From Leptospira vanthielii serovar Holland str. Waz Holland = ATCC 700522 (GTDB taxonomy: Bacteria > Spirochaetota > Leptospiria > Leptospirales > Leptospiraceae): a stretch of 64,000 nucleotides of DNA. The number at the start of each line of letters is the position of its first letter. Positions within the stretch are counted from its first letter, which is position 1. The stretch lies in NCBI RefSeq assembly GCF_000332455.1, contig NZ_AOGY02000042.1, forward strand, positions 62,001 through 126,000, read 5' to 3'. Below the pieces are notes generated by a model. That model had not been told where the DNA came from, did no database searches, and worked only from the letters and a program-made list of their open reading frames with translations. Shown piece by piece: positions 18,109 to 31,318 of this stretch. Both the position numbers and the translations under genes were made by a program.

Positions 18109-19359
18109 CTATTGGTGGTGGTGGAGGCACTCATCTAAACGAGGATCTCCTACCGGAACTAAGCTGTGTTTTTCCAACTTTTTGAAGACGAAGAAACCGA
18201 AAATTCCCACCACGCCTACAGTTCCACCAAAGGCAAGAACGAAGTGAAGGATGGAAAACTTCTCGAAGTTTGCAGGGAATACCAACCAGAAAAGTTCAAA
18301 GAACTGAACCGATAAAATCCACACAGCTAACTTCCAAAGGAAATCAATGTCTCTTTTGTTAGGACGATTGAGAAGGAGGAGGAAAGGAATCACAAACTTC
18401 ACAAAAGGAAGTGCAAGAGTTGTGTAACCCCATCCGCCCGTCATACGCATCTCATAGAAGAAAGTTTCTTCTGGGATGTTGGCATACCAAATGAGCATAA
18501 ACTGTGAGAAACCCACATAAGCCCAGAAAGTTGTCATACCCAAAAGGAATTTTGAAATGTCATGGTAATGGTTTTCGTTGACTGCTTCGCCGAGGTATCC
18601 GTTTTTCTTCAGAATTGCGATTACAATTAGGTAAGAAGCAAGGGATGTTTGGAAAGCACCTGCAAACGCATACACACCAAACATAGTAGAAAACCAGTGT
18701 GGGGAAAGCGACATGAGAAGGTCAAACGACATGAAACACCAGGATAGTGCAAAGAAAAGAATGAATCCACCAGAGATTTTTGCCAAAGTTTTTGTTGTAT
18801 CTACAACCTTGTCTTTGTCTTGGCCTACAGACTTTCCGTGAAAGATGTAAGCAAAGATAGTCCAAATACCAATGAACGCTACACAACGAATGATGAATGC
18901 TGTTGGGTTTAAGTAACCCGACTTGTGGTGGATGAGGTGATCGTTTTCACGAACTGACGCATCCGCCCATTCATAGAGGTCATGCATTCCAAAAACTACA
19001 CCCACAAGCAGAAGGCCTGCAATGGGAGTGAAAAGTCCATAGGTTTCAAAAAGTCGTCTAACAGTGACAGACCAATGTGATCCCGTAAGGTGTTGGATTG
19101 CGGTAAAGAAAATTCCTGTGATGGCAAGACCGATTACAAAATAAGTTCCAATGAGTAAAATATGGTAACCTAAGTTTGTGTGGTGGAAATGACCTGCTTC
19201 GTCCATGTGACGAGATGTTTCATGACCGAAACCAAGAAAAGCGATGAGAAAACTCACCACTCCAATTCCGATCATGGCAATGAGGGCATTACGAAGGGTT
19301 GCCGGCAGTTTGAACTGCAGTAATTTTTCGTCTAGTTTAGCTGCTTTTGTCGCGCTCAT
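18109..19359 (-). CDS. actF: Alternative complex III membrane subunit ActF
   Basis: 416 residues with about ten membrane helices, related to NrfD/ActC but shorter at the N-terminus. Conserved features include HFHHTNLGYH early, GSHWSVTVRRLFE, FYEMRMTGGWG and a His-rich C-terminus (DECLHHHQ). In alternative complex III, ActC and ActF bind quinol and form the membrane core that passes electrons to the periplasmic subunits. It lies directly downstream of actE with 8 bp between. Confidence 0.9.
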   Translation of the reverse strand: MSATKAAKLDEKLLQFKLPATLRNALIAMIGIGVVSFLIAFLGFGHETSRHMDEAGHFHHTNLGYHILLIGTYFVIGLAITGIFFTAIQHLTGSHWSVTVRRLFETYGLFTPIAGLLLVGVVFGMHDLYEWADASVRENDHLIHHKSGYLNPTAFIIRCVAFIGIWTIFAYIFHGKSVGQDKDKVVDTTKTLAKISGGFILFFALSWCFMSFDLLMSLSPHWFSTMFGVYAFAGAFQTSLASYLIVIAILKKNGYLGEAVNENHYHDISKFLLGMTTFWAYVGFSQFMLIWYANIPEETFFYEMRMTGGWGYTTLALPFVKFVIPFLLLLNRPNKRDIDFLWKLAVWILSVQFFELFWLVFPANFEKFSILHFVLAFGGTVGVVGIFGFFVFKKLEKHSLVPVGDPRLDECLHHHQ

Positions 19360-19367
19360 AGTTTCCC

Positions 19368-19955
19368 CTAGTTCGCCTTTTTATTTTGAACTTCATATTC
19401 TTGAAGTTTTCTTATGTAAGCAATGAGCTTCCATCTGTCTTCTGGTTCGATTTGGTAAGCATAACTTCCCATAAGTCCCCGCCCCATAGTGATGATATGA
19501 TAGATTTGTCCATCAGACCAACCCTTGATTTTATCAGAGACTACGGAAGGTGGTGATTGTTGGAACCTAGGTGCAGGACCCACAACAGTTCCATTTCCAA
19601 GGCCTCTTACCCCATGGCAAGGTGTGCAGTATGTTTGGTAACGTTTTTCACCAATCATCAGATCACCTAAGTTTGCTTTGGCGATAGGGTTTTTTAATCC
19701 TTTGTCTGATCCAGGAAGAGTATCAGGTGTTGCTTCTGCTGCATACGGATACGGAAAGTATCCTACTGGAATCGCACCCTTTGGAGGGATACGAGACGCA
19801 GAACCGTTCGTTGCAAAAGAATCATCCTCTTGAGATTCACGCGCAGGTGAATCATACATACTAGGAAAATATTCATAAACGGGAGTTTTGTAATCGCAAT
19901 TCACGAGAACAAGGAGTCCCGCAAGTGCTAAAACTCTAAAGATGTTTTGTTTCAT
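19368..19955 (-). CDS. actE: Alternative complex III monohaem cytochrome c lipoprotein ActE
   Basis: 195 residues. A lipoprotein signal ends LVLVNC (Cys about 20). One haem c site, CTPCHG, lies near residue 110, and a Met-rich stretch (ITMGRGLMGSYAYQI) probably holds the axial Met. The subunit would pass electrons from the multihaem subunit toward a soluble cytochrome or oxidase. The ATG overlaps the actD stop by 4 bp. Confidence 0.9.
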   Translation of the reverse strand: MKQNIFRVLALAGLLVLVNCDYKTPVYEYFPSMYDSPARESQEDDSFATNGSASRIPPKGAIPVGYFPYPYAAEATPDTLPGSDKGLKNPIAKANLGDLMIGEKRYQTYCTPCHGVRGLGNGTVVGPAPRFQQSPPSVVSDKIKGWSDGQIYHIITMGRGLMGSYAYQIEPEDRWKLIAYIRKLQEYEVQNKKAN

Positions 19956-20518
19956 TTTTGGTTCTCCGGTTTCACCACGGTTACTTCCGATCCACCAAGG
20001 TTTTTCACGAAAGAAACAACTTCTGATTCGTTATAACCTTTAGCAGACTTAGGAATCCAAAGAGCAAACCTGTGAGATGTCAAATCCGGGTGTAGGATTC
20101 GACGGGTTGCTTTGGGAATACCGCTTAAGAAACATAGTGCAGCTACAGTATAAATCCCTGCAGAAAATACAGTTAATTCAAAGATGATGGGCACATAAGC
20201 AAACCATGCATTGAGAGATTTTCCAGAGATATTGAGAGGCCAGTCATAGGCATGAGTGAGATACTGAAATAGGATCCCAATCGCACATCCAAAGATTCCG
20301 GCTACAAAGGTGATCCAAGGAAGTCCAGATCTTGGAGTTCCCATCGCTTCATCAATCCCGTGAACAGGATAAGGAAGGATACAATCAAACCCGATGTAGT
20401 CCTTTTCCTTGGTTTTTTCTGCCGCATGTATGATTGCTTCGGGAGTCTCGAAAATTCCGAAAACTCCTTCATCCATTTCTTTATATTTGTGAAACTGTTC
20501 TAATTTTGGAAGATACAT
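19952..20518 (-). CDS. actD: Alternative complex III subunit ActD (DUF3341)
   Basis: 188 residues with two membrane helices in the middle (ITFVAGIFGCAIGILFQY and IIFELTVFSAGIYTVAAL). The N-terminal GVFGIFETPEAIIHAAEK and DCILPYPVHGIDEAMG are typical of ActD. It sits between actC and actE with overlap or near-overlap on both sides, the normal order of the complex. Confidence 0.9.
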   Translation of the reverse strand: MYLPKLEQFHKYKEMDEGVFGIFETPEAIIHAAEKTKEKDYIGFDCILPYPVHGIDEAMGTPRSGLPWITFVAGIFGCAIGILFQYLTHAYDWPLNISGKSLNAWFAYVPIIFELTVFSAGIYTVAALCFLSGIPKATRRILHPDLTSHRFALWIPKSAKGYNESEVVSFVKNLGGSEVTVVKPENQK

Positions 20519-20519
20519 A

Positions 20520-21893
20520 CTAGTGGTGTGCTCCTTCTTTTTGTGGCATCACTGTTTTTACTTCTGCAATCGCAATCACTGGCATAATTCGGCACCAGAG
20601 AAGGAAGAGAGTAAAGAAGATACCGAAAGTTCCGATTAACATTGCGTAGTCGAAAAGTGTAGGTGTATACATTGCCCAACTGGACGGTAGGAAGTCTCGG
20701 TTGAGCGTCATCATGATCACAAATCGTTCGAACCACATACCAACGTTTACCACAAGAGATGCGATAAACATCACAGGGATGTTGTAACGAAGTTTGCGGA
20801 ACCAGAACACTTGTGGTGACAATACGTTACAAGAAATCATGATAAAGTATGCCCAACCGTAAGGACCAAAAGCTCTGTTCCAGAACGCAAACACTTCGTA
20901 TTCGTTTCCAGAATACCAAGCGATAAAAAATTCTGTTCCGTAAGCAAGACCTACGATAAGACCTGTTACCATCATAATCTTGTTCATGTTGTCCAAGTGT
21001 TTCATGGTGATGTAGTTCTTAAGATTGAATACTTCACGAGCAATCACCATAAGAGTTACCACCATAGCAAATCCGGAGAAAATCGCACCGGCAACAAAGT
21101 ATGGAGGAAAAATGGTCGTGTGCCATCCCGGAAGGATGGAAACTGCGAAGTCGAAGGATACAATCGTGTGAACCGAAAGAACCAGTGGTGTGGAAAGAGC
21201 TGCCAAAATCATGGAAACAATTTCTAAATGAGACCAAGATCTTGCCGATCCCACCCAACCAAAAGCAAGAACGTTGTATAAGTTCTTTCTCCAAGTTTCA
21301 GTAGCACGGTCACGAAGTGTGGCAAGGTCAGGGATGAGCCCTAAATACCAGAACACCATGGAAATGGAAAGGTAAGTGGATACCGCAAAAGTATCCCAAA
21401 TCAGTGGGGATCTAAAGTTCACCCAAAGTGGGCCTCTTTCGTTTGGATAAGGAAAGAGCCAAAACCCAAGCCAAGGACGACCTACGTGAAGGATGAGGTT
21501 CGATGCGGCAACAAGTACAGCAAAGATTGTCATCGCTTCTGCGGCACGGTTAATCCCTGTTCTCCAACCTTGACGGAAGAGGAATAGAACCGCAGAAATC
21601 AATGTTCCTGCGTGACCGATACCAATCCAGAATACGAAGTTAACTACGAAAAATCCCCAACCTACGGGGTTATTGATCCCGAGGAGGTAAAGACCTTCAT
21701 AAAACAAATAACCGATAATGGCTACGTCGATCAGGGTGATCGTAAGAACCAAAAGAAAAGTATTCCACCAAAGTTTGGTAGGAAAATCTTCGTTTGGTTT
21801 TGCGATATCAACGGTTACATCTTTAAGCGACTTCCCGCCTGTTACCAGGTCGGGGATGTCTAATTTATCTCGAACTGCTTGTGCTAATGACAT
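20520..21893 (-). CDS. actC: Alternative complex III quinol-binding membrane subunit ActC (NrfD family)
   Basis: 457 residues with about ten helices. NrfD-family stretches include [15 protein letters not shown] [37 protein letters not shown] and [17 protein letters not shown], the last near the quinol site. It transfers electrons from menaquinol to the iron-sulfur domain of ActB. It lies 19 bp after actB. Confidence 0.93.
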   Translation of the reverse strand: MSLAQAVRDKLDIPDLVTGGKSLKDVTVDIAKPNEDFPTKLWWNTFLLVLTITLIDVAIIGYLFYEGLYLLGINNPVGWGFFVVNFVFWIGIGHAGTLISAVLFLFRQGWRTGINRAAEAMTIFAVLVAASNLILHVGRPWLGFWLFPYPNERGPLWVNFRSPLIWDTFAVSTYLSISMVFWYLGLIPDLATLRDRATETWRKNLYNVLAFGWVGSARSWSHLEIVSMILAALSTPLVLSVHTIVSFDFAVSILPGWHTTIFPPYFVAGAIFSGFAMVVTLMVIAREVFNLKNYITMKHLDNMNKIMMVTGLIVGLAYGTEFFIAWYSGNEYEVFAFWNRAFGPYGWAYFIMISCNVLSPQVFWFRKLRYNIPVMFIASLVVNVGMWFERFVIMMTLNRDFLPSSWAMYTPTLFDYAMLIGTFGIFFTLFLLWCRIMPVIAIAEVKTVMPQKEGAHH

Positions 21894-21912
21894 TCCCTTT
21901 GTGTTCTCCCTG

Positions 21913-25044
<3,132 letters not shown>

Positions 25045-25065
25045 AAATTATTACTTGTCTCCCGA

Positions 25066-25578
25066 TTATCTGTGGCACGTAGAACAATCGTTAGGAGCAT
25101 TGTTCTCTCTATGGCAATCGACACAAAATCCCATATTTAGGGACTTGGACTGTCTAACCTTCACCATCTCTGCCATGTTGCCGTGGCATGTGGAACAATC
25201 AACACCGCGTTGTACGTGTCTTGAATGGTTGAAGTATACGAAGTCTGGTTGGTCATGGACCTTCACCCAGGGAACTGGAGTGTTGCTGTCGTATTGTTCT
25301 TTAAGCCACTTAACATGTTCTTGGTTACCCGCTACGTTACCTGCTCCATGACAGTTCATACAAGTGGAACTTGGAGGAATTGTGGCATGGGCCGAATTTT
25401 CAACACCGGTATGGCAATACTTACAGTCGATTTTGTTATCGCCCGCATGTATCTTGTGGTTGAAGGGGATGGGCTGGTCGGGTGAATAGCCCACATAACG
25501 GCTAGGTGAAAAAATCAAATATGCAAGCGCTGCAATCGCAACGATAGGCACAGAGATCTTGAGTATTTTTATATTCAT
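25066..25578 (-). CDS. actA: Alternative complex III pentahaem cytochrome c ActA
   Basis: 170 residues. An N-terminal membrane anchor (ISVPIVAIAALAYLIFSP) precedes five CxxCH haem c motifs: CKYCH, CMNCH, CSTCH, CVDCH and CSTCH. This is the first gene of the operon and the multihaem electron acceptor of the complex on the periplasmic side. The ATG at 25578 follows an AGGAAAT. Confidence 0.93.
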   Translation of the reverse strand: MNIKILKISVPIVAIAALAYLIFSPSRYVGYSPDQPIPFNHKIHAGDNKIDCKYCHTGVENSAHATIPPSSTCMNCHGAGNVAGNQEHVKWLKEQYDSNTPVPWVKVHDQPDFVYFNHSRHVQRGVDCSTCHGNMAEMVKVRQSKSLNMGFCVDCHRENNAPNDCSTCHR

Positions 25579-25714
25579 TCGCAGATTTCCTGAATCCGTT
25601 TACACTGTCTTCTGACAAGGAAAGGTAAAATAAGAAAAAAAGCAAGTATGTAAGGGTTTTGGTTGCGAAAAAACATGAAAAGAGACATAATTCCAAATTT
25701 TTTTGAAACTTTCT

Positions 25715-25737
25715 TTATTGAAACCGAGTCTCAATAA
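25715..25737. promoter_or_regulatory. Inverted repeat upstream of the act operon and MCP
   Basis: TTATTGA and TCAATAA are exact reverse complements separated by nine bases, with a further AC/GT pair just inside. It lies in the 260-bp region upstream of actA and downstream of the MCP gene. It could bind a dimeric regulator; no family match is claimed. The rest of the region is AT-rich with no gene visible. Confidence 0.4.
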
Positions 25738-25839
25738 GTCGCCTCAATCTCACCAAACGGGCGTTATTTTTGTGTTAAAAAATTAGAATGAGTTAGAATC
25801 GGCCTAAGATTTGCATAAGGTTCACCTGAATCGATTCCT

Positions 25840-27840
25840 CTAGCTCCTAGTGATTGTAAACCGCTTGGTAATCGAACGCAAAGTATCTGCTGCATGAGAT
25901 AGACTTTTCGAAGAAGAAGCAACTAGGTCAGAACCTGTGGCAATGTGCATGGTTTCATTATTGATACCAACGACAGACTGGGAAATTTGTTCGATGGCAC
26001 GCTTTTGTTCGTCGATGGCCCCGCGAATGGACTCCGATTCACGACCCACTTCAGCGGAGCGTTCATCCACTTCCCGGTTATAACTCAGTTGGGATTTGGT
26101 GGCTTCCGAAAGACGTTTCATCACACTTTCCACTTCGGCAATGTCTCGGATGATCAGGTTCAAAAGCTCCAAAGAGGAACGAATTCCCTTGGCACCTTCC
26201 TCCAATTCCTTACTGTTCTTTCCAATCATATCTTCGATGGCTTGGATGGAATGGGCGGTTTTATCAGAGAGTTTGGAGATCTCTTCGGCAACAATGGCAA
26301 ACCCACGACCTGCCTCCCCTGCTCTTGCCGCTTCAATCGCAGCATTGAGTGCCAGTAAACTAGTTTGGTCCGAGATTTCATCGATGATTCCAATGACCTC
26401 TTTCATTTCAGAGGAAGATTCCAAGATGACACCAATCACGTCCTTCATTTGGTTTAAGGACTCACCACCAAGTTTGGCTTGTTTAGTAATGTTTTCTGTA
26501 TTGGCAAGGGCTGCCTTGGTATCCTTTTCAATTTGGATGGCTCCTTTGGAGAGTTCCAAAATCTTTTGATTAAACTCAAGGATGTTGTCGTGTTGTTTGA
26601 CAGTGGAGACCGCAGTGGTTTCCATACTGGCCGCCACTTCTTCTGTGGTGGCCGAGATCTCTTCCGCCGATGCAGCCGTTCCTTGCGCCATATCAGAAAA
26701 ATTAGCAGAAGAATCACGCAAACTTTCGGAAGAGGACGCAATCTCTTCTGCCACTGCCTGGATCTCTCCCAGAGAGTTACGAATACTTTTGACAAAACCA
26801 TCCAGTGCTAAATTCATTTGTCCAATTTCATCATGATTGGTGAGAGTAAAGGATTCAGTTAAATCGCCAGCAGCCATTTTATCTAAAATGGCAACGGAAG
26901 TTTCTAAAGGTAACAAACGTTTTTTAAGGAACCGAAAGATTCCAAAAACGACAAGGGCAGTAATTAAAAATACAACCACAAGAGCTGTGATCGCCACCTG
27001 TATGAATCCAGAATTCATATCGGACTTAGGAAGCACCACTCCAATGATGGTATTCCATTCTTCTAGGCGTTTGATAAGAAAGGCAAAGTCTTTTCCATTT
27101 TCTGTATATTCAAAGTAAGCTCCGTCTTTGGCTTCTAGGATGGGACGACCTTCTGGAATTTTACTTAAATCTAATTTTAGAATTTTGGATTTATCGGGGC
27201 CTGCAAAGACAACTCCCTTGGTGGTGATGGCTGTTACATAACCATTGGCTCCCACATGGATTCCTTCTCCCATTCGTTTGGAAACTTGTTCCAAATTCAA
27301 CGCAATCCATAAAATTCCAACAAGACGACCATTATCTTCAATGGGAAAAGAAACCAAACTCACCGGCAAACCAGTGATTGGCGACTCTTGCACCGATCCT
27401 ATTAAAAATTTCTTCTTTAGAGCGACAATAACGTGGTCCCCTGTTTTAGATTCTTCCAGCTGGTATCCAATGGAACGAGGGATTCCTGCAGCAAAAATTT
27501 TTGCGTTTTGAATGGGCTCTGATAAAAAGATATTTTCGTATTCCCCATTCGCTTCTTGCATCATACCTACGAGAAGATCGGTGGCAAATTTTGCCTTTCC
27601 GGATTGAAAGGATTCTACTATCTCTCTTTGTTTGGAAAGAAGACCTGCGATTCGCAATTGCGATTTATAATAATTGGAAAGTTCGGCACCGGCACTTTTA
27701 CCTGCGTTTTCCATTTCTCCTCGGTAGACTTTAACAAGGAGACCCCAGTTCAAATACAAAATGAGAGTCGATACAACCACAGATAAAATGAGGATGGAGA
27801 GAAATGTATATAGACCTAAAATGTATTTTAAACTTTTCAT
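25840..27840 (-). CDS. Methyl-accepting chemotaxis protein
   Basis: 666 residues from the ATG at 27840; the frame extends eight codons further to 27864. A first membrane helix ([21 protein letters not shown]) is followed by a periplasmic dCache-like sensor to about residue 275, a second helix ([21 protein letters not shown]), a HAMP domain and the signalling hairpin. The highly conserved tip [20 protein letters not shown] is present. It senses an unknown ligand and feeds the CheA/CheW array. It stands alone between act and the GT39 gene. Confidence 0.92.
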   Translation of the reverse strand: MKSLKYILGLYTFLSILILSVVVSTLILYLNWGLLVKVYRGEMENAGKSAGAELSNYYKSQLRIAGLLSKQREIVESFQSGKAKFATDLLVGMMQEANGEYENIFLSEPIQNAKIFAAGIPRSIGYQLEESKTGDHVIVALKKKFLIGSVQESPITGLPVSLVSFPIEDNGRLVGILWIALNLEQVSKRMGEGIHVGANGYVTAITTKGVVFAGPDKSKILKLDLSKIPEGRPILEAKDGAYFEYTENGKDFAFLIKRLEEWNTIIGVVLPKSDMNSGFIQVAITALVVVFLITALVVFGIFRFLKKRLLPLETSVAILDKMAAGDLTESFTLTNHDEIGQMNLALDGFVKSIRNSLGEIQAVAEEIASSSESLRDSSANFSDMAQGTAASAEEISATTEEVAASMETTAVSTVKQHDNILEFNQKILELSKGAIQIEKDTKAALANTENITKQAKLGGESLNQMKDVIGVILESSSEMKEVIGIIDEISDQTSLLALNAAIEAARAGEAGRGFAIVAEEISKLSDKTAHSIQAIEDMIGKNSKELEEGAKGIRSSLELLNLIIRDIAEVESVMKRLSEATKSQLSYNREVDERSAEVGRESESIRGAIDEQKRAIEQISQSVVGINNETMHIATGSDLVASSSKSLSHAADTLRSITKRFTITRS

Positions 27841-28006
27841 ATAGCACCGTATGTGACGTGTCATTACACCGTGTTTTTAAAAAATGAAAAGGATTTCTTG
27901 GAAAAATATTTCCAAAAATGTATTTTGTTGGAAAGGAACAATGGTGATCCGCTGTAAATCATTAGTACAAGTCTCTAAAAAACAGAATCGGCAGATTTTG
28001 AGAGGG

Positions 28007-28045
28007 CAAAAAAAAAGGCCCTGATTTGACATCGAAGGGCCCTAA
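28007..28045 (-). terminator. Terminator after the GT39 gene
   Basis: On the minus strand AGGGCC...GGCCCT pairs (28036-28041 with 28017-28022), followed by nine or more T residues at 28007-28016. It lies about 30 bp after the GT39 stop codon. Confidence 0.85.
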
Positions 28046-28072
28046 AAACCAGACTTACACAATTTAGCCTAG

Positions 28073-29779
28073 TTATACTTTCGAATTTTTAGAAGATTTC
28101 CCCTGAATTTTTTTTAGCCAAACCAAAGAAATTTTCTTTGTGACGAGGCCCCTTGTCTCTTTTTTCAAGAATCCGATAGTCGGTGTGGCCACTTTGAAGG
28201 ATTCACGCTCCAAAACCGGCACAATGCTGTATCCAGGCCCTGCCAGTTCCTGCAATTGACCAAGTTTTTCGGAAGGAAGGATGAGAAGCCTCTCCGGCTT
28301 TTCAGACCAAAGTTTGTCTAATTTATCCCGATCATATACGTTTCTAAAGTTTCTTTCTGCATAAAAACCGTAAGACCTTTTGGAATTGGACAACCAGAAG
28401 GTATACACAACTGGTTCATTTGGTTCTAGTTCTTTGATTTTAGCACCAAACTCTTTAGCCGGTTGGTAACTAGTGAGTAGTGGATAAAATTGAATGCTAA
28501 TCGCGCTAAAAAATAGTGTGGCTCCCACTAAAGTGACAAGCACTTCCAATGGAATGAGTTGAGCCGACAACATGATAAATAAAATCCCTATCGCACCAAA
28601 TACATAATAAACAATTCCTACATCGGCAACAAAAACAGGAATGAGAAAGTACCCGACCAAATACACAAGGCCAGCGATAAGGAAAGAGGGACGAAGGCGT
28701 TCTACAGTGGAACGAAACAAACTTTCTTCAGCAATCTTTCCAAAATACAAGGCGGCCCCCGGCAATACCCAGTAAGTATACTGCGGGAGGGGAAACCTGG
28801 AAAAAGAAATTAAAAATAAAAATAGAAATACCCAAAATGGTATCACAAAGTCGATTTCTTTGTATTCGTTAGCGCGGATTTTGCGAAGGATTTCTTTCCA
28901 ACCCAGAGACTTGATATAGTTGTAAGTGCGAAATGCGATATAGATAATCATCGGCACCACCCCACTAAAAAAAGCCCAAGAAAAGGATTTATAAAAGTAG
29001 AACGGATCAAACTTCACATCATACATTTCTTTGTAAAAACGACCGAAAGATTGGATCCACAAAAAGAAAGAGGGGCCATAAGAGTTAAAACTTTTATAAA
29101 GTAAAACACACCAAAAGGCAGGAAGGGAAGCGAGGACAAAAATCCCTGTGGGAACTCTCATCGATAATAACAACTTCCAATCCCTGCGAAAAAGAATGTC
29201 TCCACCAATGGACAAAGCAGGAATCACAACAGAGATAGGACCTTTGGTGATAAATCCCATAGACATCATCAGATACATTAAGTAAAAGAAGTTTGGATTT
29301 TTCTTTCTTCCTAAATAGTAAAAATGATAAGTAAAAACCAAATAAGCGGTGAGATACACATCAATTTTTGGATCCACAATCATGGCATAAAAACCAGGAG
29401 CTAGAAGATAAGCAAAAGATGCCAAATAACCTTGTCTTTCTTTTCCACCGGTTAAAATGGTGATGCGGTATATAGAGAAAACAGAAAGTAAACTAAGTAA
29501 AATCGCAGGAATCCGAAAGGCAATATTGTTAATTCCAAATAGAGAAAAGGATGTGGCAATTGTCCAAAAGGTAAGGATGGGTTTATCTAAATAACGTCTC
29601 CCATTGTCGAACAAAGTAAAAAAATCACCAGATAACACGAGTTCACGGCTTATCCCTGCATATTGCGAACTGTCAATATCAATCACATCTAAAGGAAGAG
29701 TGAATAAAACTGGAAGGGATGCGATGAGTAAGAGAATTCGATAAAAAATTCTTTCAGAGGGATTGAGTGTTTCTTTCAT
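28073..29779 (-). CDS. GT39/ArnT-like membrane glycosyltransferase
   Basis: 568 residues with about eleven membrane helices and a soluble C-terminal part. The first periplasmic loop carries the acidic motif IDIDSSQYAGISRELV and GRRYLDKPILTFW, typical of the PMT/ArnT superfamily, which transfers sugars from polyprenyl-phosphate carriers to lipids or proteins on the periplasmic side. The substrate is unknown; lipid A modification is one option. The ATG at 29779 overlaps the stop of the Cys-rich lipoprotein (ATGA), so the longer frame to 29806 is not needed. Confidence 0.87.
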   Translation of the reverse strand: MKETLNPSERIFYRILLLIASLPVLFTLPLDVIDIDSSQYAGISRELVLSGDFFTLFDNGRRYLDKPILTFWTIATSFSLFGINNIAFRIPAILLSLLSVFSIYRITILTGGKERQGYLASFAYLLAPGFYAMIVDPKIDVYLTAYLVFTYHFYYLGRKKNPNFFYLMYLMMSMGFITKGPISVVIPALSIGGDILFRRDWKLLLSMRVPTGIFVLASLPAFWCVLLYKSFNSYGPSFFLWIQSFGRFYKEMYDVKFDPFYFYKSFSWAFFSGVVPMIIYIAFRTYNYIKSLGWKEILRKIRANEYKEIDFVIPFWVFLFLFLISFSRFPLPQYTYWVLPGAALYFGKIAEESLFRSTVERLRPSFLIAGLVYLVGYFLIPVFVADVGIVYYVFGAIGILFIMLSAQLIPLEVLVTLVGATLFFSAISIQFYPLLTSYQPAKEFGAKIKELEPNEPVVYTFWLSNSKRSYGFYAERNFRNVYDRDKLDKLWSEKPERLLILPSEKLGQLQELAGPGYSIVPVLERESFKVATPTIGFLKKETRGLVTKKISLVWLKKIQGKSSKNSKV

Positions 29780-30060
29780 TCTAAAGTACCAATTTGTAGG
29801 AGGCATTGTCCAAATCCTTTGCAGGAATTGGGTTCTTGGTCATAACATTGGAGGATATCACTATTGTGTGTGGTACATCCATCCATACATTGGATTCGAC
29901 CTGTACGTTTGACATCCGGTGCTAGAGTGAGTTTCAGTTCTTCCTCAGTACAAGTGACAAATACTTCGCAAGCCGCTTGGCATTTTTTTTCTACGATATC
30001 TTGGCAATTCACAAAAAAGATAGCTAGCGCAAGAGTTAAGATCCATTTACCGTGTTTCAC
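29776..30060 (-). CDS. Small Cys-rich lipoprotein
   Basis: 94 residues starting at a GTG that overlaps the end of rlmN. The signal peptide is [15 protein letters not shown], with the lipobox Cys near 19. The mature part has eight further Cys residues ([28 protein letters not shown]), which suggests a compact disulfide-bonded helical protein. Similar Cys-rich lipoproteins of unknown function occur in Leptospira. It is translationally coupled to both neighbours. Confidence 0.8.
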   Translation of the reverse strand: MKHGKWILTLALAIFFVNCQDIVEKKCQAACEVFVTCTEEELKLTLAPDVKRTGRIQCMDGCTTHNSDILQCYDQEPNSCKGFGQCLLQIGTLE

Positions 30061-31105
30061 TTCGAATTCCTTTGAGTGCTAACATTCCGCAAGCGCCGTT
30101 AATGTCCCGGCCAGGACTCCTTCGGTTGAGAATGGGAGCTGTTGTTTTTGCTTTGAGATGCATAACAAAATCTTTGACTTCATCGTCTGTGGGTCTACGC
30201 CATCCGGTAAAATCCGTATTAAGCGGGATCACATTGATTTTACATTTATTGACTGAACGTGCAATTTTTGCAAGACGCTCCGCATTGTCGCGACCCATAT
30301 TCACATCAGGAATCATTACGTATTCAAAAGTAATGGCGCGGTCGAGTTCCTTTGTGAATCTTTTTGCTGATTCCACTAGTTTGTCTAACGGATGTTTGTC
30401 GTTTACATCCATAATCGAAGAACGAGAATTGGGATTCGGGTGGTTCAGAGAGATGGCAAAGTTAAACGGTTCTTTGTTTTCAATAAAACGATTGATCCCC
30501 GTAGTCACACCGGCAGTAGAGATGGTGATTCGAAGTGCCCCAAGACCAAAACCTTCCTGGTCACGAAGGATATGAGCTGCCTTCATCACCGAAAAATAAT
30601 TGTGCATGGGTTCACCCATTCCCATAAAAACAATATTTGTGGCACGGTCTCCGACGAGACGTTCCACTTGTAAAATTTGGTCGAGGATTTGCCAAGTATG
30701 CAGGTTTCCCTTGTATTCCAAAAGTCCCGTGGCACAGAATTTACAATTGAGAGTACATCCGATTTGAGATGAAATACAAATGGTTTTACGACCACCATCC
30801 CCAGAAGGAATCCATACGGCTTCGATCTCTTTGTTTTCGCCCACATAAAAAGTGAATTTGCGAGTTCCGTCTTCTTTGGATGCTAAGTCCCTTCCGAGTT
30901 CGATTTCTGGGAAAGATGTATGTTGTTTTAATTTTTCGCGGGCTTCTTTAGACAGGGTGGTGAACTGGTCTAAGTTCGTATAACGGCTCTTATAGATCCC
31001 CGTATAAATTTGTGCTGCTCGGTATTTTTCCAGACCTAAGGAAACACATAGCTCTTCTAGTTCTTTTTTGGTTTTCCCTTTGAGAACCGGTATTTCCTCT
31101 TTCAT
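30047..31105 (-). CDS. rlmN: 23S rRNA (adenine2503-C2) methyltransferase, dual-specificity RlmN
   Basis: 352 residues from the ATG at 31105; a TTG at 31159 would add 18 basic residues. It is a radical-SAM enzyme that methylates C2 of A2503 in 23S rRNA and A37 of some tRNAs. The radical-SAM Cys motif CTLNCKFC, the SAM-binding MGMGEPMHN and the C-terminal catalytic Cys in [10 protein letters not shown] are all present. The usual RlmN N-terminal helical domain ([21 protein letters not shown]) is seen. Confidence 0.94.
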   Translation of the reverse strand: MKEEIPVLKGKTKKELEELCVSLGLEKYRAAQIYTGIYKSRYTNLDQFTTLSKEAREKLKQHTSFPEIELGRDLASKEDGTRKFTFYVGENKEIEAVWIPSGDGGRKTICISSQIGCTLNCKFCATGLLEYKGNLHTWQILDQILQVERLVGDRATNIVFMGMGEPMHNYFSVMKAAHILRDQEGFGLGALRITISTAGVTTGINRFIENKEPFNFAISLNHPNPNSRSSIMDVNDKHPLDKLVESAKRFTKELDRAITFEYVMIPDVNMGRDNAERLAKIARSVNKCKINVIPLNTDFTGWRRPTDDEVKDFVMHLKAKTTAPILNRRSPGRDINGACGMLALKGIRSETR

Positions 31106-31318
31106 TGGTTTGGATTTTCCACCTTTAGCCAATCTTTTCTGTGCCCCCCGTAGGGACAAGGATTTCCGGCAATTCTCTATTCATACTCCAGAATCGCCTT
31201 TGGAACAAGTCTAAAAAAGAATTCCAGGACCATTCTTAGTGAAATTACTGAATCCAAATGGACATTGACTTACACGCATTGATTCAAAAGCCTAGTATCA
31301 AGTGAGGAAAATTTACGA

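Noticed and set aside
25502..25839. Possible small gene or RNA upstream of actA
   Set aside because: The short frames found are Phe/Leu/Ser-rich without start signals, and no stable RNA fold other than the short inverted repeat was seen.
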